In this document: piece after piece, positions 16,610-25,653 of the stretch
Position numbering within the stretch: position 1 is the first letter of the stretch
How the letters are laid out: each line of letters begins with the position of its first letter
Origin: Hyphomicrobium sp.
GTDB taxonomy: Bacteria; Pseudomonadota; Alphaproteobacteria; Rhizobiales; Hyphomicrobiaceae
NCBI GenBank assembly: GCA_024230315.1
Contig: JAAERO010000444.1
Coordinates: forward strand, 1-43,831
Direction: 5' to 3'
Length of the DNA: 43,831 nucleotides
The notes under the pieces: generated by a model
Seen by the model: only the letters and a program-made list of their open reading frames with translations
Told to the model about the DNA's origin: nothing
The model's database searches: none
Program-made: the position numbers and the translations under genes

Positions 16610-17223
16610 TGCTTATCATTGGCCTCACTGGATCCATCGGTATGGGCAAATCGACAGCGGCAGAACATTTGCGAAGCCGGGGGTTGCCCGTTTTTGATGC
16701 CGACGCCGCGGTACACGCGCTGTATGAAGGTGCCGCCGTTCCACTCATCGAGAAAGAATTTCCAGGCACGACTTCGCAGGGTAAAGTTGATCGCGGCAAG
16801 CTCGGTATGGCCGTGATGACCAATCCGGAACGCTTAGCGGTACTTGAGGCTGTCGTGCATCCTCTGGTGCGCGAGGCAGAGCGTAGGTTCCTGCAAGAAG
16901 AAGCGGCGCGCGGTGTGCGCATGGCCGTGCTTGAGATCCCATTGCTGTTCGAGACCGGCGCCGACGCGAAGGTCGACACAACCATCGTTGTGAGTGCAGC
17001 ACCCGAGCTGCAACGTCAACGTCTCATGAAACGGCCTGGCATGACCCGTGAAAAGCTCGCAAGCCTGCTTGTACGTCAGATGCCAGACGCGGAGAAGCGC
17101 GTGGGCGCCGACTTCGTTGTGGACACAAGCGGCGAAATTGCCGCCAGCCGCGCCGCACTTGATACTATTATTGCGAATCTGGAGCGCCGTGACGCCAGCG
17201 CGTTTGTTGAATTCTGGGCTTGA
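16609..17223 (+). CDS. coaE: Dephospho-CoA kinase (CoaE)
   Basis: Adds the 3' phosphate to dephospho-CoA, the final step of coenzyme A synthesis. The P-loop GSIGMGKS is at residues 8-15, VFDADAAVHALYE follows with the conserved aspartates, and the LID-like region has RQRLMKRPGMTREKL. The length of 204 residues is normal. The start overlaps the aroE stop by one base. aroE-coaE-dnaQ is a conserved alphaproteobacterial run next to the origin. Confidence 0.97.
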   Translation: MLIIGLTGSIGMGKSTAAEHLRSRGLPVFDADAAVHALYEGAAVPLIEKEFPGTTSQGKVDRGKLGMAVMTNPERLAVLEAVVHPLVREAERRFLQEEAARGVRMAVLEIPLLFETGADAKVDTTIVVSAAPELQRQRLMKRPGMTREKLASLLVRQMPDAEKRVGADFVVDTSGEIAASRAALDTIIANLERRDASAFVEFWA

Positions 17224-17256
17224 GTACGATCCGACGCATCTGGGAAAAGGCGGGCC

Positions 17257-17973
17257 ATGCGCGAAATCATTCTCGACACCGAGACGACAGGGCTCGACCC
17301 AAAGAGCGGCGACCGCCTGGTTGAGGTCGGCTGTGTCGAACTCTTGAACCGCATTCCTACCGGGCGCGAGTTTCACCGCTACATCAATCCCGAGCGCGAC
17401 GTGCCGGCCGAAGCCGTCGCCGTGCATGGCCTGTCGGGTACATTCCTGGAAGGCAAGCCGCTCTTTGCTCATGTTGTCGAGGAATTCCTCGACTTCATCG
17501 GCGAGGACTCGCTCATCATCCACAATGCGAGCTTCGATATCGGTTTCTTAAATGCCGAGTTGGGGCGAATCTCGCTTCCCGCGATCACCATGGACCGTGT
17601 GACCTGCACGTTGCAGCTCGCGCGGCGCCGGCATCTGGCAGGTCCCAATAACCTAGATGCGCTGTGCAAGCGGTACGGCATCGACAATTCAAAACGCACG
17701 AAGCATGGCGCGCTCAAGGACTCCCTCCTGCTCGCGGAAGTTTACATCGAGCTGCTTGGTGCGCGTCAGGCCGCACTGGGTTTGGCTGTGGGCGCCGCGG
17801 GCGGATCTGAGATGGGGGCGGCTCGCAGGCGCAGGGTCAAGCAAAGGTCCACGACGCTCGAGTCTCGATTGACCGTCGAAGCTGAGGCTGAGCATCGCGC
17901 ATTCGTCGAGACGCTGGGTGCCGATGCATTGTGGCACAGGTACCTGGGCGCAGGCATCCAGCGCGGAAAGTAA
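17257..17973 (+). CDS. dnaQ: DNA polymerase III epsilon subunit, 3'-5' exonuclease (DnaQ)
   Basis: The proofreading exonuclease of the replicative polymerase. The DEDDh motifs are complete: DTETTG at residues 7-12 (Exo I), HNASFDIGFLNAEL (Exo II) and HGALKDSLLLAEVY (Exo III, with catalytic histidine and aspartate). A basic linker (ARRRRVKQRS) leads to a C-terminal segment that normally binds the polymerase alpha subunit. It lies 33 bp after coaE and converges on secB with 16 bp between the stops. Confidence 0.96.
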   Translation: MREIILDTETTGLDPKSGDRLVEVGCVELLNRIPTGREFHRYINPERDVPAEAVAVHGLSGTFLEGKPLFAHVVEEFLDFIGEDSLIIHNASFDIGFLNAELGRISLPAITMDRVTCTLQLARRRHLAGPNNLDALCKRYGIDNSKRTKHGALKDSLLLAEVYIELLGARQAALGLAVGAAGGSEMGAARRRRVKQRSTTLESRLTVEAEAEHRAFVETLGADALWHRYLGAGIQRGK

Positions 17974-17989
17974 ACATGATCGTGGGCGA

Positions 17990-18502
17990 TCAGTTCGTGG
18001 GCGCGCTTCTACCTTGTTGTGCCGCCAGCTCCTGCTGCCGGCGCATGAACAGCGCGGCGAAGTCGATGGGGTCCAATAAAAGCGGCGGAAAGCCGCCTTC
18101 GCGCGTGATATCGGCCACGATACGGCGCAGGAAGGGAAACAGGATCGACGGACAGTTGATCAGCAAAAACGGCTGTAGCGATTGCTGAGGCACGTTTTTG
18201 AGCCTGAAGAGGCCACCGTAAACGAGCTCAAGCTCATAGATGACGCCGTGCTTATTGGCTGCCTGGGCGTTGAAGTCGATCGCGCTTTCATACAGATTGG
18301 TGCCCACACTGTTTGAACCCACGTTCACTGTGATCTTAATGTTGGGGTTGTCACCCGGCTCGCTGAGAAGCTTGGCGATATTCGGATTCTCGAAGGAGAG
18401 ATCCTTAATGTACTGACCAACGACTTGCACTTGGGCGGGCTGAGCGCCTTCCTTTGTTTGCTTAGCCGACTTGCCGTTTGTTTCTTTTCCGTCGTTTGTC
18501 AT
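17990..18502 (-). CDS. secB: Protein-export chaperone SecB
   Basis: Binds unfolded preproteins in the cytoplasm and hands them to SecA. After a hydrophilic leader of about 25 residues, the SecB fold begins at QVVGQYIKDLSFENPN. It continues through INVGSNSVG, YELELVYGGLFRLKNVP and LLINCPSILFPFLRRIVADITREGGFPPLLLDPIDF. These are the family's most conserved segments. The protein is 170 residues. It faces dnaQ and is followed by no other gene on its strand. The secB-fxsA-Tim44 neighbourhood is conserved in alphaproteobacteria. Confidence 0.97.
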   Translation of the reverse strand: MTNDGKETNGKSAKQTKEGAQPAQVQVVGQYIKDLSFENPNIAKLLSEPGDNPNIKITVNVGSNSVGTNLYESAIDFNAQAANKHGVIYELELVYGGLFRLKNVPQQSLQPFLLINCPSILFPFLRRIVADITREGGFPPLLLDPIDFAALFMRRQQELAAQQGRSAPTN

Positions 18503-18587
18503 TGAAACTGATCCGTAATATTGGGGCGCGATCCGCGCTCACTAACACGCCGAAGCGTTCTTTCGCCATGCCTGCGCCTGGCAGTGC

Positions 18588-19067
18588 CTACTCGTCCTTT
18601 TTCGGCTTACGCGGAGTGTCATCCAAACGTTCGTAAGTGCCTTCGATGATCACGGTGCTCCGCCCGCCCCGCTTTGCTTGCGAGCCTGTCCCCTCAGATG
18701 CGGCAAAAAGACCCGAGGTGGCCCAGTTAATCGCCCTCCGGCGTATCGGCGGGACGAGCAGCAACAGGCCGGCCGCGTCGGTTAACAAACCAGGAATCAG
18801 CAGTAGGAAGCCGGCCAAGATAACGACGAAGCTGTCAAAAACCGGCCCAATCGGTGGTTTGCCTTCGTTCATGGCCGCAAAAGCACAGCTTACCATGGAA
18901 GGGCCTTGCTGACGTATGACGACTATGCCCAGCACGGCCGCGGCAATGAGGATCATGATCGTGGGCCAGACACCAATCGTTTGCCCAATTCTGATAAGAA
19001 GTGCGATCTCGAGGAGCGGAAACGCGATGAAGACCAGTAGTAGGGCGAAGCGCAAAGAGGGCAGCAT
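18588..19067 (-). CDS. fxsA: FxsA family membrane protein
   Basis: FxsA is a small inner-membrane protein whose overproduction in E. coli relieves phage T7 exclusion by the F plasmid; its normal role is unclear. The 159-residue product from the ATG at 19067 has the FPLLEIALLIRIGQTIGVWPT start, a second membrane segment (MILIAAAVLGIVVI), then RQQGPSM. The third segment, ILAGFLLLIPGLLTDAAGLLLLVPPIRRR, is the family hallmark. The C-terminal tail is hydrophilic and charged. A longer frame upstream to 19220 has no family similarity, so I trimmed it. Confidence 0.9.
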   Translation of the reverse strand: MLPSLRFALLLVFIAFPLLEIALLIRIGQTIGVWPTIMILIAAAVLGIVVIRQQGPSMVSCAFAAMNEGKPPIGPVFDSFVVILAGFLLLIPGLLTDAAGLLLLVPPIRRRAINWATSGLFAASEGTGSQAKRGGRSTVIIEGTYERLDDTPRKPKKDE

Positions 19068-19310
19068 AAGGCGTACTCGCGGGTGAATATTAATCGTCTG
19101 TAATATCAAGGTGCCAATCAGCCCCTCAATCGGGTTGGCTTTGGGGCGTTTGTGCCGTAATTTGCAGGGTGCGACCACCCTGAGCCCATGATAGCGGATC
19201 AGGTCTGAGGCCCATGGCACGCTTTAGAGCTTGGGCCGCGCCTGCAGCGCGATCATATATGTATCATTAGAATCCAGTCACGCCGTTGATCGCCAGGAAG
19301 GCAACCCTCA

Positions 19311-20054
19311 ATGGAGAAGATTGATTTCTTCACACTAATCTCGATCATCGTCGCGGTCGTCGTGGTGTGGAAGCTGAGAAGCGTCTTGGGCCGGCGCACA
19401 GGTGATGAGGAGGCCCGCATCGAACGCTACCGGGCCGAGCGGCGCCAGCAAGGCGCCCCAACCTCTCCCAGCGACAATGTGGTCACATTGCCGCGCCGCG
19501 ACCGCGATCACGCCGAGCCCGACTCAGGGGAGGACGTAGCCGTGGCCGACGCAGAGGAACGCATTAAGGCGTTTCCTGGCGTTAATGCAGAGGTACGGCG
19601 CGGGCTTCTCGAGATCGCCAAACGCGATCCTGCCTTTGATCCTGAATCCTTCGTACAAGGTGCACGCCAAGCCTACGAGATGATCGTCACGGCGTTTGCC
19701 GAAGGGAATCGTAAGCTTCTCAAGGGCCTAATAAGCAAAGACGTTTTTGATGGATTCACCCGCGCCATGTCTGACCGCGAGGATCGTGGTGAGCAGATCG
19801 ATCAGAGCTTCGTTGGCATCAACAAGGCGGATATCTTGGAATCAGATGTGAAGAGCGGCACTGGCAGCATCACCGTCCGGTTCGTGAGCCAGCTCATTTC
19901 AGCGACACGCGATCGTGCCGGCGCCATCATTACGGGTGACCCGCAACGCATCAAGGAAGTCACCGACATCTGGACCTTCAGCCGCGATGTCTCGACGGAG
20001 CACGCCCTCGCCAATCCGAATTGGCGGCTGGTCGAAACACAGTCTCCCGCTTAG
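19311..20054 (+). CDS. Tim44-like domain membrane-anchored protein
   Basis: A 247-residue alphaproteobacterial homologue of the mitochondrial import protein Tim44. One membrane segment at about residues 8-23 (FTLISIIVAVVVVWKLRSVL) anchors it. A charged linker follows (RYRAERRQQGAP to about 90). The Tim44 domain starts near FPGVNAEVRRGLLEIAKRDPAFDPESFVQGARQAYEMIVTAF and ends with DIWTFSRDVS and NPNWRLVET. It is oriented away from fxsA and lies 77 bp before mltA. Bacterial members are linked to envelope or membrane protein roles, but the exact job is not known. Confidence 0.93.
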   Translation: MEKIDFFTLISIIVAVVVVWKLRSVLGRRTGDEEARIERYRAERRQQGAPTSPSDNVVTLPRRDRDHAEPDSGEDVAVADAEERIKAFPGVNAEVRRGLLEIAKRDPAFDPESFVQGARQAYEMIVTAFAEGNRKLLKGLISKDVFDGFTRAMSDREDRGEQIDQSFVGINKADILESDVKSGTGSITVRFVSQLISATRDRAGAIITGDPQRIKEVTDIWTFSRDVSTEHALANPNWRLVETQSPA

Positions 20055-20131
20055 TCGAGTGTTAGATGCAGGATGGCTCGAGGGGGTGAACGAGCGAGGG
20101 AGGGAACCTAGTTGGCTCGTGTTGTGGTTCA

Positions 20132-21391
20132 ATGTGCGAGATGGCGGCAACTAGCCGCAATCGCGGTTACCGTGGTGCCTTGGTTGCCACAGTGCCCCTA
20201 TCGCATGCCGCGCCAGGGGGGAGTTCTTCTCGGTCCAAAATGACCATGGGCAAAGTGACATTGAAGCCGGCAACCTTTGCCGATCTCTCAGGCTGGCAAG
20301 ACGACGACCATCTGGCCGTGTTCAAGACCTTCTTAAAATCGTGCGATCAGATGCTTGAGGCTCGCCGTGCCACGTCGAAGGGCGGCAAGGCGTCGCTCGC
20401 CGCGTTGGTGACGGCCTGCCGCGCGGCCAAGGCGCTCAAAAATCCGACCAGGGCGACCGCGCGGGCGTTTTTCGAAGCCCAGTTCGTGCCCCATCATGTG
20501 GTGCACAAGGCCGGCAAGGGTATTTTGACGGGGTACTACGAGCCGGTGTTAAAGGGTGCCCGCAAGCCCCACGGACGTTTTAAAACCCCAACTTATCGTC
20601 GCCCGCCCGACCTCGTGAATGTCGTGCCCGAGACCAAGCGTGGCGCAACGGGGCACCGTTTTACCCACATGCGCAAAACGACCGCCGGTCTGGTCCCTTA
20701 TCCGACACGCGACCAGATCGAGCGCGGTGCGCTGGCGGGGCAGGGCCTGGAATTGCTTTACCTGGCAGATCCCGTCGACGCGTTTTTCATGCACATCCAG
20801 GGATCTGGCCGCATCGATCTGACGAACGGCAAGTCGATCCGCATTTCATATGACGGCAAGAACGGCCACCCTTATTCGTCGATTGGCAAGTATATGGTCA
20901 GAACGCGCCAATTTCCAGCCGACAAGGTTTCCCTTCAGTCCTTGAGAAAATGGCTACGCGCCGATCGCGCTCGCGGCCAGAAGGTCATGTGGAAGAATGC
21001 GTCCTTCATCTTTTTCCGCGAACTTCGGGGCCCGCAAGCTGAAGGTGCATTGGGTGCTATGTCCGTCACGCTGACGTCGGGACGGAGTCTAGCCGTGGAC
21101 ACAGCCTATCATACCCTTGGCACCCCAATTTTCGTTTCCGCCCCCCGTTTGAAACAGGCCAGCAAGAAGGGCGGGTTCTCTCGCCTAATGATCGCGCAAG
21201 ACGTCGGCTCTGCGATTAAGGGACCGGAGCGTGGCGATATCTACTACGGTTCCGGTGACAAGGCCGGCTGGCTGGCTGGAACCACCAATCACCCCGGCAA
21301 CTTTTTCGTGCTCCTTCCCGACAAAACAAAGCACGCTGCGCAACCTGGCGAACGCCTTCCATGGACAAAGATCGAGAAGGCCGCGCGTTGA
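20132..21391 (+). CDS. mltA: Membrane-bound lytic murein transglycosylase A (MltA)
   Basis: Cleaves peptidoglycan glycan strands with formation of 1,6-anhydro-muramic ends. The MltA domain shows ILTGYYEPVLKGARKPHGRF, GLELLYLADPVDAFFMHIQGSGR and the 3D domain with AQDVGSAIKGPERGDIYYGSGDKAG, including the catalytic aspartate region. The N-terminus is unclear. The longest frame starts at 20132 with a weak candidate export signal (YRGALVATVPLSHAAPG), and ATGs at 20141 and 20240 are alternatives. None has a good ribosome binding site. The smr-domain gene follows directly, as in other alphaproteobacteria. Confidence 0.94.
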   Translation: MCEMAATSRNRGYRGALVATVPLSHAAPGGSSSRSKMTMGKVTLKPATFADLSGWQDDDHLAVFKTFLKSCDQMLEARRATSKGGKASLAALVTACRAAKALKNPTRATARAFFEAQFVPHHVVHKAGKGILTGYYEPVLKGARKPHGRFKTPTYRRPPDLVNVVPETKRGATGHRFTHMRKTTAGLVPYPTRDQIERGALAGQGLELLYLADPVDAFFMHIQGSGRIDLTNGKSIRISYDGKNGHPYSSIGKYMVRTRQFPADKVSLQSLRKWLRADRARGQKVMWKNASFIFFRELRGPQAEGALGAMSVTLTSGRSLAVDTAYHTLGTPIFVSAPRLKQASKKGGFSRLMIAQDVGSAIKGPERGDIYYGSGDKAGWLAGTTNHPGNFFVLLPDKTKHAAQPGERLPWTKIEKAAR

Positions 21392-22035
21392 GCAAGCCGG
21401 GTCGTAAGAGCGGCAGCGGCAAGCAGCACCTCTCCGAAGAGGAACGCTTTCTTTGGGAGCAAGCCGCCAACAATCTACAACCCTTGAAAAAAAAGAAGGC
21501 GCGCGTCCAGGTTCGGCACGAGGACACGTCGGACAAGTCTCCACGGCAACCAGAAGCGTCTCAGAAGCCGGCTTCGAAACGCACGGTTGAACGTTCCGCG
21601 CCGGGGCCTTCGACGCGGCAGGCGCACGCGAAATCAGCTCCGCCGCTTTCGCAACTTGATCGCCGTAAGGCGCGCAAGATTAGTTCCGGCCGGATCGAAA
21701 TCGAGGCGCGTATTGATTTGCACGGTATGCGCCAGAGGGAAGCCCACTCGGCCTTGGGCCGCTTCCTGCTCAGCGCACATTCCAAAGGGCAGCGCTGGGT
21801 GCTCGTCATCACCGGTAAGGGAACCACGCCGCGTGCGAGTTCGGAGGCGTACGCGTGCGCCGGGCTGCGCGAGGAGGAGCGCGGCGTAATCAAACGCAAC
21901 CTACCGGGCTGGCTAGCCGAGCCCCAACTGCGCGCTATTGTCATAAGCTTCGCGTCGGCTACGGTACGGCATGGCGGGGAAGGCGCGCTCTACATCGAGC
22001 TGCGCAAGCGCGAACGAGCAGGCTCAAGTCGCTAA
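21388..22035 (+). CDS. Smr domain protein
   Basis: A Smr/MutS2-C-type nuclease-domain protein, 215 residues. The first half is basic and disordered-looking (SEEERFLWEQAANNLQPLKKKKARVQ). The Smr domain begins at RIDLHGMRQREAHSALGRFL and ends with HGGEGALYIELRKR, the family's second conserved motif. I prefer a TTG start at 21388 (MSKPGRKSG), which has AAGG seven bases upstream and overlaps the mltA stop as TTGA. An in-frame ATG at 21361 is possible but has no visible ribosome binding site. The substrate, RNA or branched DNA, cannot be read from the sequence. Confidence 0.9.
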   Translation: MSKPGRKSGSGKQHLSEEERFLWEQAANNLQPLKKKKARVQVRHEDTSDKSPRQPEASQKPASKRTVERSAPGPSTRQAHAKSAPPLSQLDRRKARKISSGRIEIEARIDLHGMRQREAHSALGRFLLSAHSKGQRWVLVITGKGTTPRASSEAYACAGLREEERGVIKRNLPGWLAEPQLRAIVISFASATVRHGGEGALYIELRKRERAGSSR

Positions 22036-22038
22036 GCC

Positions 22039-22560
22039 TCACGGGCAGGTGGCGGTCAACTTCTCCAACGCTTTGGAGATCCCTGAAAGTGAGTAGGTGT
22101 CGATTGTGCTTGTGCCCCGGGTCGAGGTGGCCCGCACCATTGCCGTCGATCCCTTTTTTAAAGCGTCGATCAACTTTAGCTCTTCGGAAGGATCGGCAAC
22201 AAACCCGTGCTGCTCCTTGGAGAAGAGCTTGAAGACGTCGGTTCCGATCGTTACCGTGACGCCCTTTTCAGTGTTGACCGGGTAGCCCAGCTTCACGCTG
22301 GGCTCTGCCTTGATGCCGTCCTTGGGCCAGGCCGAGATATAGAAAAAGATGGAGCCGCGGTTGGCCCCAATGGGCTCGACCGCTTGCGGCGACGAGGCTG
22401 CAAAGCAGACCTTCTTAGGGGTGCCCGTGTCAGCGTATATGCTCCACGCGCCCGAGCGCTCGACAAGATTGACCGTCTGCGCCGCAGTGGGCGTCACGAG
22501 CAACGCGTTTGTGGCGAGGACCGAAGCGGCGGCGATGAGATAGTTGCGGGCTTTGCTCAT
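22039..22560 (-). CDS. Invasion-associated locus B (IalB) family periplasmic protein
   Basis: A 173-residue exported protein. The signal peptide runs to about residue 27 (LIAAASVLATNALLVTPTAAQ). The mature part has WSIYADTGTPKKVCFAASSPQAVEP, RGSIFFYISAWPKDGIKAEPSVKLGYP, FKLFSKEQHGFVADP, and a late cysteine (LTATCP). This is the pattern of IalB-type proteins. The name comes from Bartonella; most members are in non-pathogens and have no proven function. It converges on the Smr gene with only three bases between the stop codons, and is preceded by an 80-bp gap to the TrmH-type gene. Confidence 0.88.
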   Translation of the reverse strand: MSKARNYLIAAASVLATNALLVTPTAAQTVNLVERSGAWSIYADTGTPKKVCFAASSPQAVEPIGANRGSIFFYISAWPKDGIKAEPSVKLGYPVNTEKGVTVTIGTDVFKLFSKEQHGFVADPSEELKLIDALKKGSTAMVRATSTRGTSTIDTYSLSGISKALEKLTATCP

Positions 22561-22640
22561 GGGGCTCTCTAGGCCGTGTCAGATTTAGTTGCAACCAGCA
22601 TAAGCGCCAATTGCGGCGCCTGTCATCCTCTCCGCCCATT

Positions 22641-23186
22641 CTACGCACCGCTGCGGCGTGGAATGGCTCCGAAGGTCTTGGGGCCGCCTTCTCTGGTCGG
22701 CCGTTCAGCAAAGCGCCCCATGCTCCGCACCCGGTCATACATCACGATAGCTCCGGCCATGGCAACGTTGACGCAAAAGCGGGTCGGAATTCTGACGATA
22801 TGATCGCATCGTTCGGTAAGTCCTTGTGAAACCGAACCTTGTTCCGGCCCCAAAACGTAGGCCGCGCGCATGGGATGACGAAAGCTCGGCAGGTCGATGG
22901 CCTCGTCGAGCAGTTCCACGCCAACGAGCTTGCAGCCCTCAGGGAATGCGATTTCATCGATCGTCGCCCAGTTGAAATGTGGCAGATGCCACTGTCCTTT
23001 AGAGGTATCCGCGCGTGCCTCCAGCGCATGATAAGTGGCGCCGACCGTGAAAGTGAAGCTTGCCCCAAAACCGTGTGCTGAGCGCATAAGATTGCCGAGG
23101 TTTAAGGCCTTAGATATGCGCTCTGCACCGATGCCAAAGTACCCGCGGGCGGTGGGCGGCCAATTTACAATGGGGGTTTGCGACAT
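22641..23186 (-). CDS. TrmH/SpoU family RNA 2'-O-methyltransferase
   Basis: A 181-residue SPOUT-class enzyme that transfers a methyl group from SAM to a ribose 2'-oxygen. The three SpoU motifs are visible: LGNLMRSAHGFGAS (motif 1, catalytic arginine), AAYVLGPEQGSVSQGL (motif 2) and VRIPTRFCVNVAMAGAIVMYDR (motif 3), which form the knotted SAM site. Its short length means no separate RNA-binding domain. The target, probably a tRNA or rRNA position, cannot be assigned; TrmL-like is one option. It diverges from the quinone oxidoreductase gene. Confidence 0.9.
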   Translation of the reverse strand: MSQTPIVNWPPTARGYFGIGAERISKALNLGNLMRSAHGFGASFTFTVGATYHALEARADTSKGQWHLPHFNWATIDEIAFPEGCKLVGVELLDEAIDLPSFRHPMRAAYVLGPEQGSVSQGLTERCDHIVRIPTRFCVNVAMAGAIVMYDRVRSMGRFAERPTREGGPKTFGAIPRRSGA

Positions 23187-23292
23187 TTGCTGTCTGATCC
23201 GGATTCGATGAATTGGTCTTGCCGGGGCAAGCGACCCGTGGTCGAAGGTCAGCCGATTTGAACGGCACCATCCTGGTTCCAGGAGGTTTTAC

Positions 23293-24267
23293 ATGAAGGC
23301 CGCCCTTTGCAAGAGCCTCGATGGCCCCGACGGCCTCATCATCGAGGAAATTGGTCCGCCTACGCCCGGTCCGGGCGACGTCCTGGTGGCCGTTAAGGTG
23401 GCGGCCCTCAACTTCTCCGACACCCTCATCACGCGTGGCAAATACCAGGCAAGGCCTGAGCTGCCGTTCTCGCCTGCTGCCGAATTTTCCGGTGTCGTCG
23501 AAGCGGTGGGAGACGGTGTGGTCAGTCTTGCCGTTGGCGACCGGGTCATGGCCTACATCGGCTGGGGCGGCGCGCGCGAGCAGGTCGTGGTCCCCACCAA
23601 TGCGCTCGTGGCAATTCCCGATGCGGTGAGCGATGAGATTGCTGTTGGCGTGAGCGTGACCTACGGTACGGCGATCCACGGCTTAAAGGACCGCGCCCAT
23701 TTGCAGCCGGGCGAAACAGTCGCTGTGCTGGGGGCAGCCGGCGGCGCCGGTCTGGCCGCGCTGGAGATTGCCAAGCTAATGGGCGCACGAGTGATCGCGG
23801 TTGCCTCTTCGGCAGAAAAGCTCAGCGTTTGTCTTAGCCATGGCGCCGACGAGCTCGTCAACTATCAGGAAACCGAACTCAAGGGAGCGCTACGCAATTT
23901 GACCGGGGGGCATGGCGTCGACGTCGTCTACGACTGTGTTGGCGGTGACTCATCGGAGGCGGCAGTGCGCGCGATGGCTTGGCAGGGACGCTTTCTCGTC
24001 GTCGGATTTGCCTCAGGGCAGATCCCAAAAATCCCGCTCAACCTACTTCTCCTGAAGGGCGCGGAAGCCATCGGTGTGCTTTGGCCCGAGTCGGTAAAGC
24101 GCGATCCTGCCGGGCACCGCAGAAACATGGCACGGGTGCTGCGCTGGATTGCCGAGGGTAACCTGGCACCCCGCATCCACGCGACCTTCCCTTTGGACCA
24201 GATTCGCGAGGCGATCGGCGTTCTGGACCGGCGTGAGGCAGTCGGCAAGGTCATCCTAACGATGTAA
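23293..24267 (+). CDS. NADPH:quinone oxidoreductase family protein
   Basis: A medium-chain dehydrogenase/reductase of the zinc-independent quinone oxidoreductase group, 324 residues. The catalytic-domain start (GPGDVLVAVKVAALNFSDTLITRGKYQ) and PFSPAAEFSGVVEAVGDGV are typical. The nucleotide loop is AVLGAAGGAGLAALEIAKLMGARVIA, and HGVDVVYDCVGG and AEGNLAPRIHATFPLDQ follow. No structural zinc cysteines are seen. A good ribosome binding site (AGGAGG) lies seven bases before the ATG. The physiological substrate is unknown. Confidence 0.93.
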   Translation: MKAALCKSLDGPDGLIIEEIGPPTPGPGDVLVAVKVAALNFSDTLITRGKYQARPELPFSPAAEFSGVVEAVGDGVVSLAVGDRVMAYIGWGGAREQVVVPTNALVAIPDAVSDEIAVGVSVTYGTAIHGLKDRAHLQPGETVAVLGAAGGAGLAALEIAKLMGARVIAVASSAEKLSVCLSHGADELVNYQETELKGALRNLTGGHGVDVVYDCVGGDSSEAAVRAMAWQGRFLVVGFASGQIPKIPLNLLLLKGAEAIGVLWPESVKRDPAGHRRNMARVLRWIAEGNLAPRIHATFPLDQIREAIGVLDRREAVGKVILTM

Positions 24268-24360
24268 CCCGGTGCTGGGCGCGTATTCAGACAATATTTG
24301 CCATCAGCGGGTGATGCTCCGTGCACATGTTTCGACGCCCAGGTGGGGCTAGTTCTGAGT

Positions 24361-25068
24361 ATGCGCGTTGGCCGAGGGATTTGGGGTTTGACGGTGCTTG
24401 TCGCTGGGCTTCTGGCCGCAGCGGAGCCATCCTTTTCTCAATCTCTGATACAAAGAATGTTTAACGCGACGGGTTCGCGCGCACCTCAGCACGGCCATGG
24501 CCGTGTTAACCCTTACGGTTCGGGCGCCCAGCGCTACGAATACGATTGGCTCCCAGAAGATGGCGGGACTTACCGCACGATGTGCGTGCGACTGTGCGAC
24601 GGGTTTTATTTCCCCATTAGTTTTGGTGTGCGCCGCGAGTCCTTCTATCGTGACAACCGTGCGTGCATGAAGCGCTGCGATGGTAAGGCGCGGCTCTTCT
24701 ACTATCCATCCTCGGGCGGAAGCATCGAGAAGATGATCGATCTATCAGGGCGCTCTTATCGCACGCTCCCCAATGCTTTCCGTTATCGTAAGTCCCTGGT
24801 TTCAGGCTGCTCGTGTCGAGCAGCACCATGGTCCGCGGAAGCAAAGGCGCGCCACCTGGCCTATGCAGCCGAAGAGGCTGAACGGGCTACTGAAGCTTCG
24901 CCGACGAAGAAACACGAAGTCGATCCCGCCGTGGCACTCTATGAAGAACGCGTCCTTAGTAGACCACCACAATCCTACCGGCAGCGCCCGCCAGGCTTCC
25001 GCCGCTGGCAGAGCCGCCGAGCCGGTTATAGCGGTTGGTCACCAAGGCTGTGGCACCGTTACGACTGA
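24361..25068 (+). CDS. DUF2865 family exported protein
   Basis: A 235-residue exported protein of a family found mainly in Hyphomicrobiales, function unknown. A signal peptide covers about residues 1-28 (GIWGLTVLVAGLLAAAEPSFSQ). The conserved core has YRTMCVRLCDGFYFPISFGV, then RACMKRCDGKARLFYYPSSGG, DLSGRSYRTLPNAFRYR, and VSGCSC. These cysteine pairs probably form disulfides in the periplasm. The C-terminus is rich in Arg, Pro and Trp. I chose the ATG at 24361 because the 21 residues upstream do not continue the signal peptide. Confidence 0.87.
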   Translation: MRVGRGIWGLTVLVAGLLAAAEPSFSQSLIQRMFNATGSRAPQHGHGRVNPYGSGAQRYEYDWLPEDGGTYRTMCVRLCDGFYFPISFGVRRESFYRDNRACMKRCDGKARLFYYPSSGGSIEKMIDLSGRSYRTLPNAFRYRKSLVSGCSCRAAPWSAEAKARHLAYAAEEAERATEASPTKKHEVDPAVALYEERVLSRPPQSYRQRPPGFRRWQSRRAGYSGWSPRLWHRYD

Positions 25069-25080
25069 CTACCAGCCGCC

Positions 25081-25644
25081 TCAAATGTCTTGAAAATCTG
25101 CGAATTCTCCGCCTTTGAGCGGAAAAACCTCTTCGACCACGTAGGGGCCGCCGCCAATCTTCGGGCGTGAGGAAAAGAGTACAAAACGACTGACGAAGAA
25201 GGGTAGCGAGCGGAAGGCTCCAATGCGTCCCAGCAATCGCGCGACAGCATCAGAGCCGGTGCGTTTCAAACGCGCGATGGTGACATGCGGTTTGAATGCC
25301 CGGCCGTACGGCGCCAGCCCAGCCAAGCGCGCGGCGCGTTTGTTGGCGCGCGCTAGCGCTTCAAGCTCCGGGTCCGCTTCCACGCCGGCCCAAATCGATC
25401 TGGGCTCTTTGCCGCCAAAGACTCCGAGCCCCGCAAGTCTTGCCTCGAAAGCGTTGACGTCGATACCCGCCAGGTCGTCAGCAAACTCAGCTGCCCGCGC
25501 ATTGTCGATGTCGCCGGCGAAGCGAAGCGTGATGTGAAGGTTCTCTAGATCGACCCACTTCACGCCCGATAAAGGCTGACGCAGGCGCGCAAGATGCTCG
25601 CGCTGCTTAAGGGGGATCTCGATACCAGTGAAAAGCCGGGGCAT
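25081..25644 (-). CDS. thpR: RNA 2',3'-cyclic phosphodiesterase (ThpR, 2H family)
   Basis: Opens 2',3'-cyclic phosphates on RNA ends (formerly called 2'-5' RNA ligase). The 187-residue chain has the N-terminal PRLFTGIEIP start and the two catalytic H-x-T/S-x motifs: HITLRF near residue 38 and HVTIARLKR near residue 121. The C-terminal strand is RFVLFSSRPKIGGGPYVVEEVFPL. It lies nine bases after tesA on the same strand and converges on the DUF2865 gene. Confidence 0.94.
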   Translation of the reverse strand: MPRLFTGIEIPLKQREHLARLRQPLSGVKWVDLENLHITLRFAGDIDNARAAEFADDLAGIDVNAFEARLAGLGVFGGKEPRSIWAGVEADPELEALARANKRAARLAGLAPYGRAFKPHVTIARLKRTGSDAVARLLGRIGAFRSLPFFVSRFVLFSSRPKIGGGPYVVEEVFPLKGGEFADFQDI

Positions 25645-25653
25645 GCGTGTAGC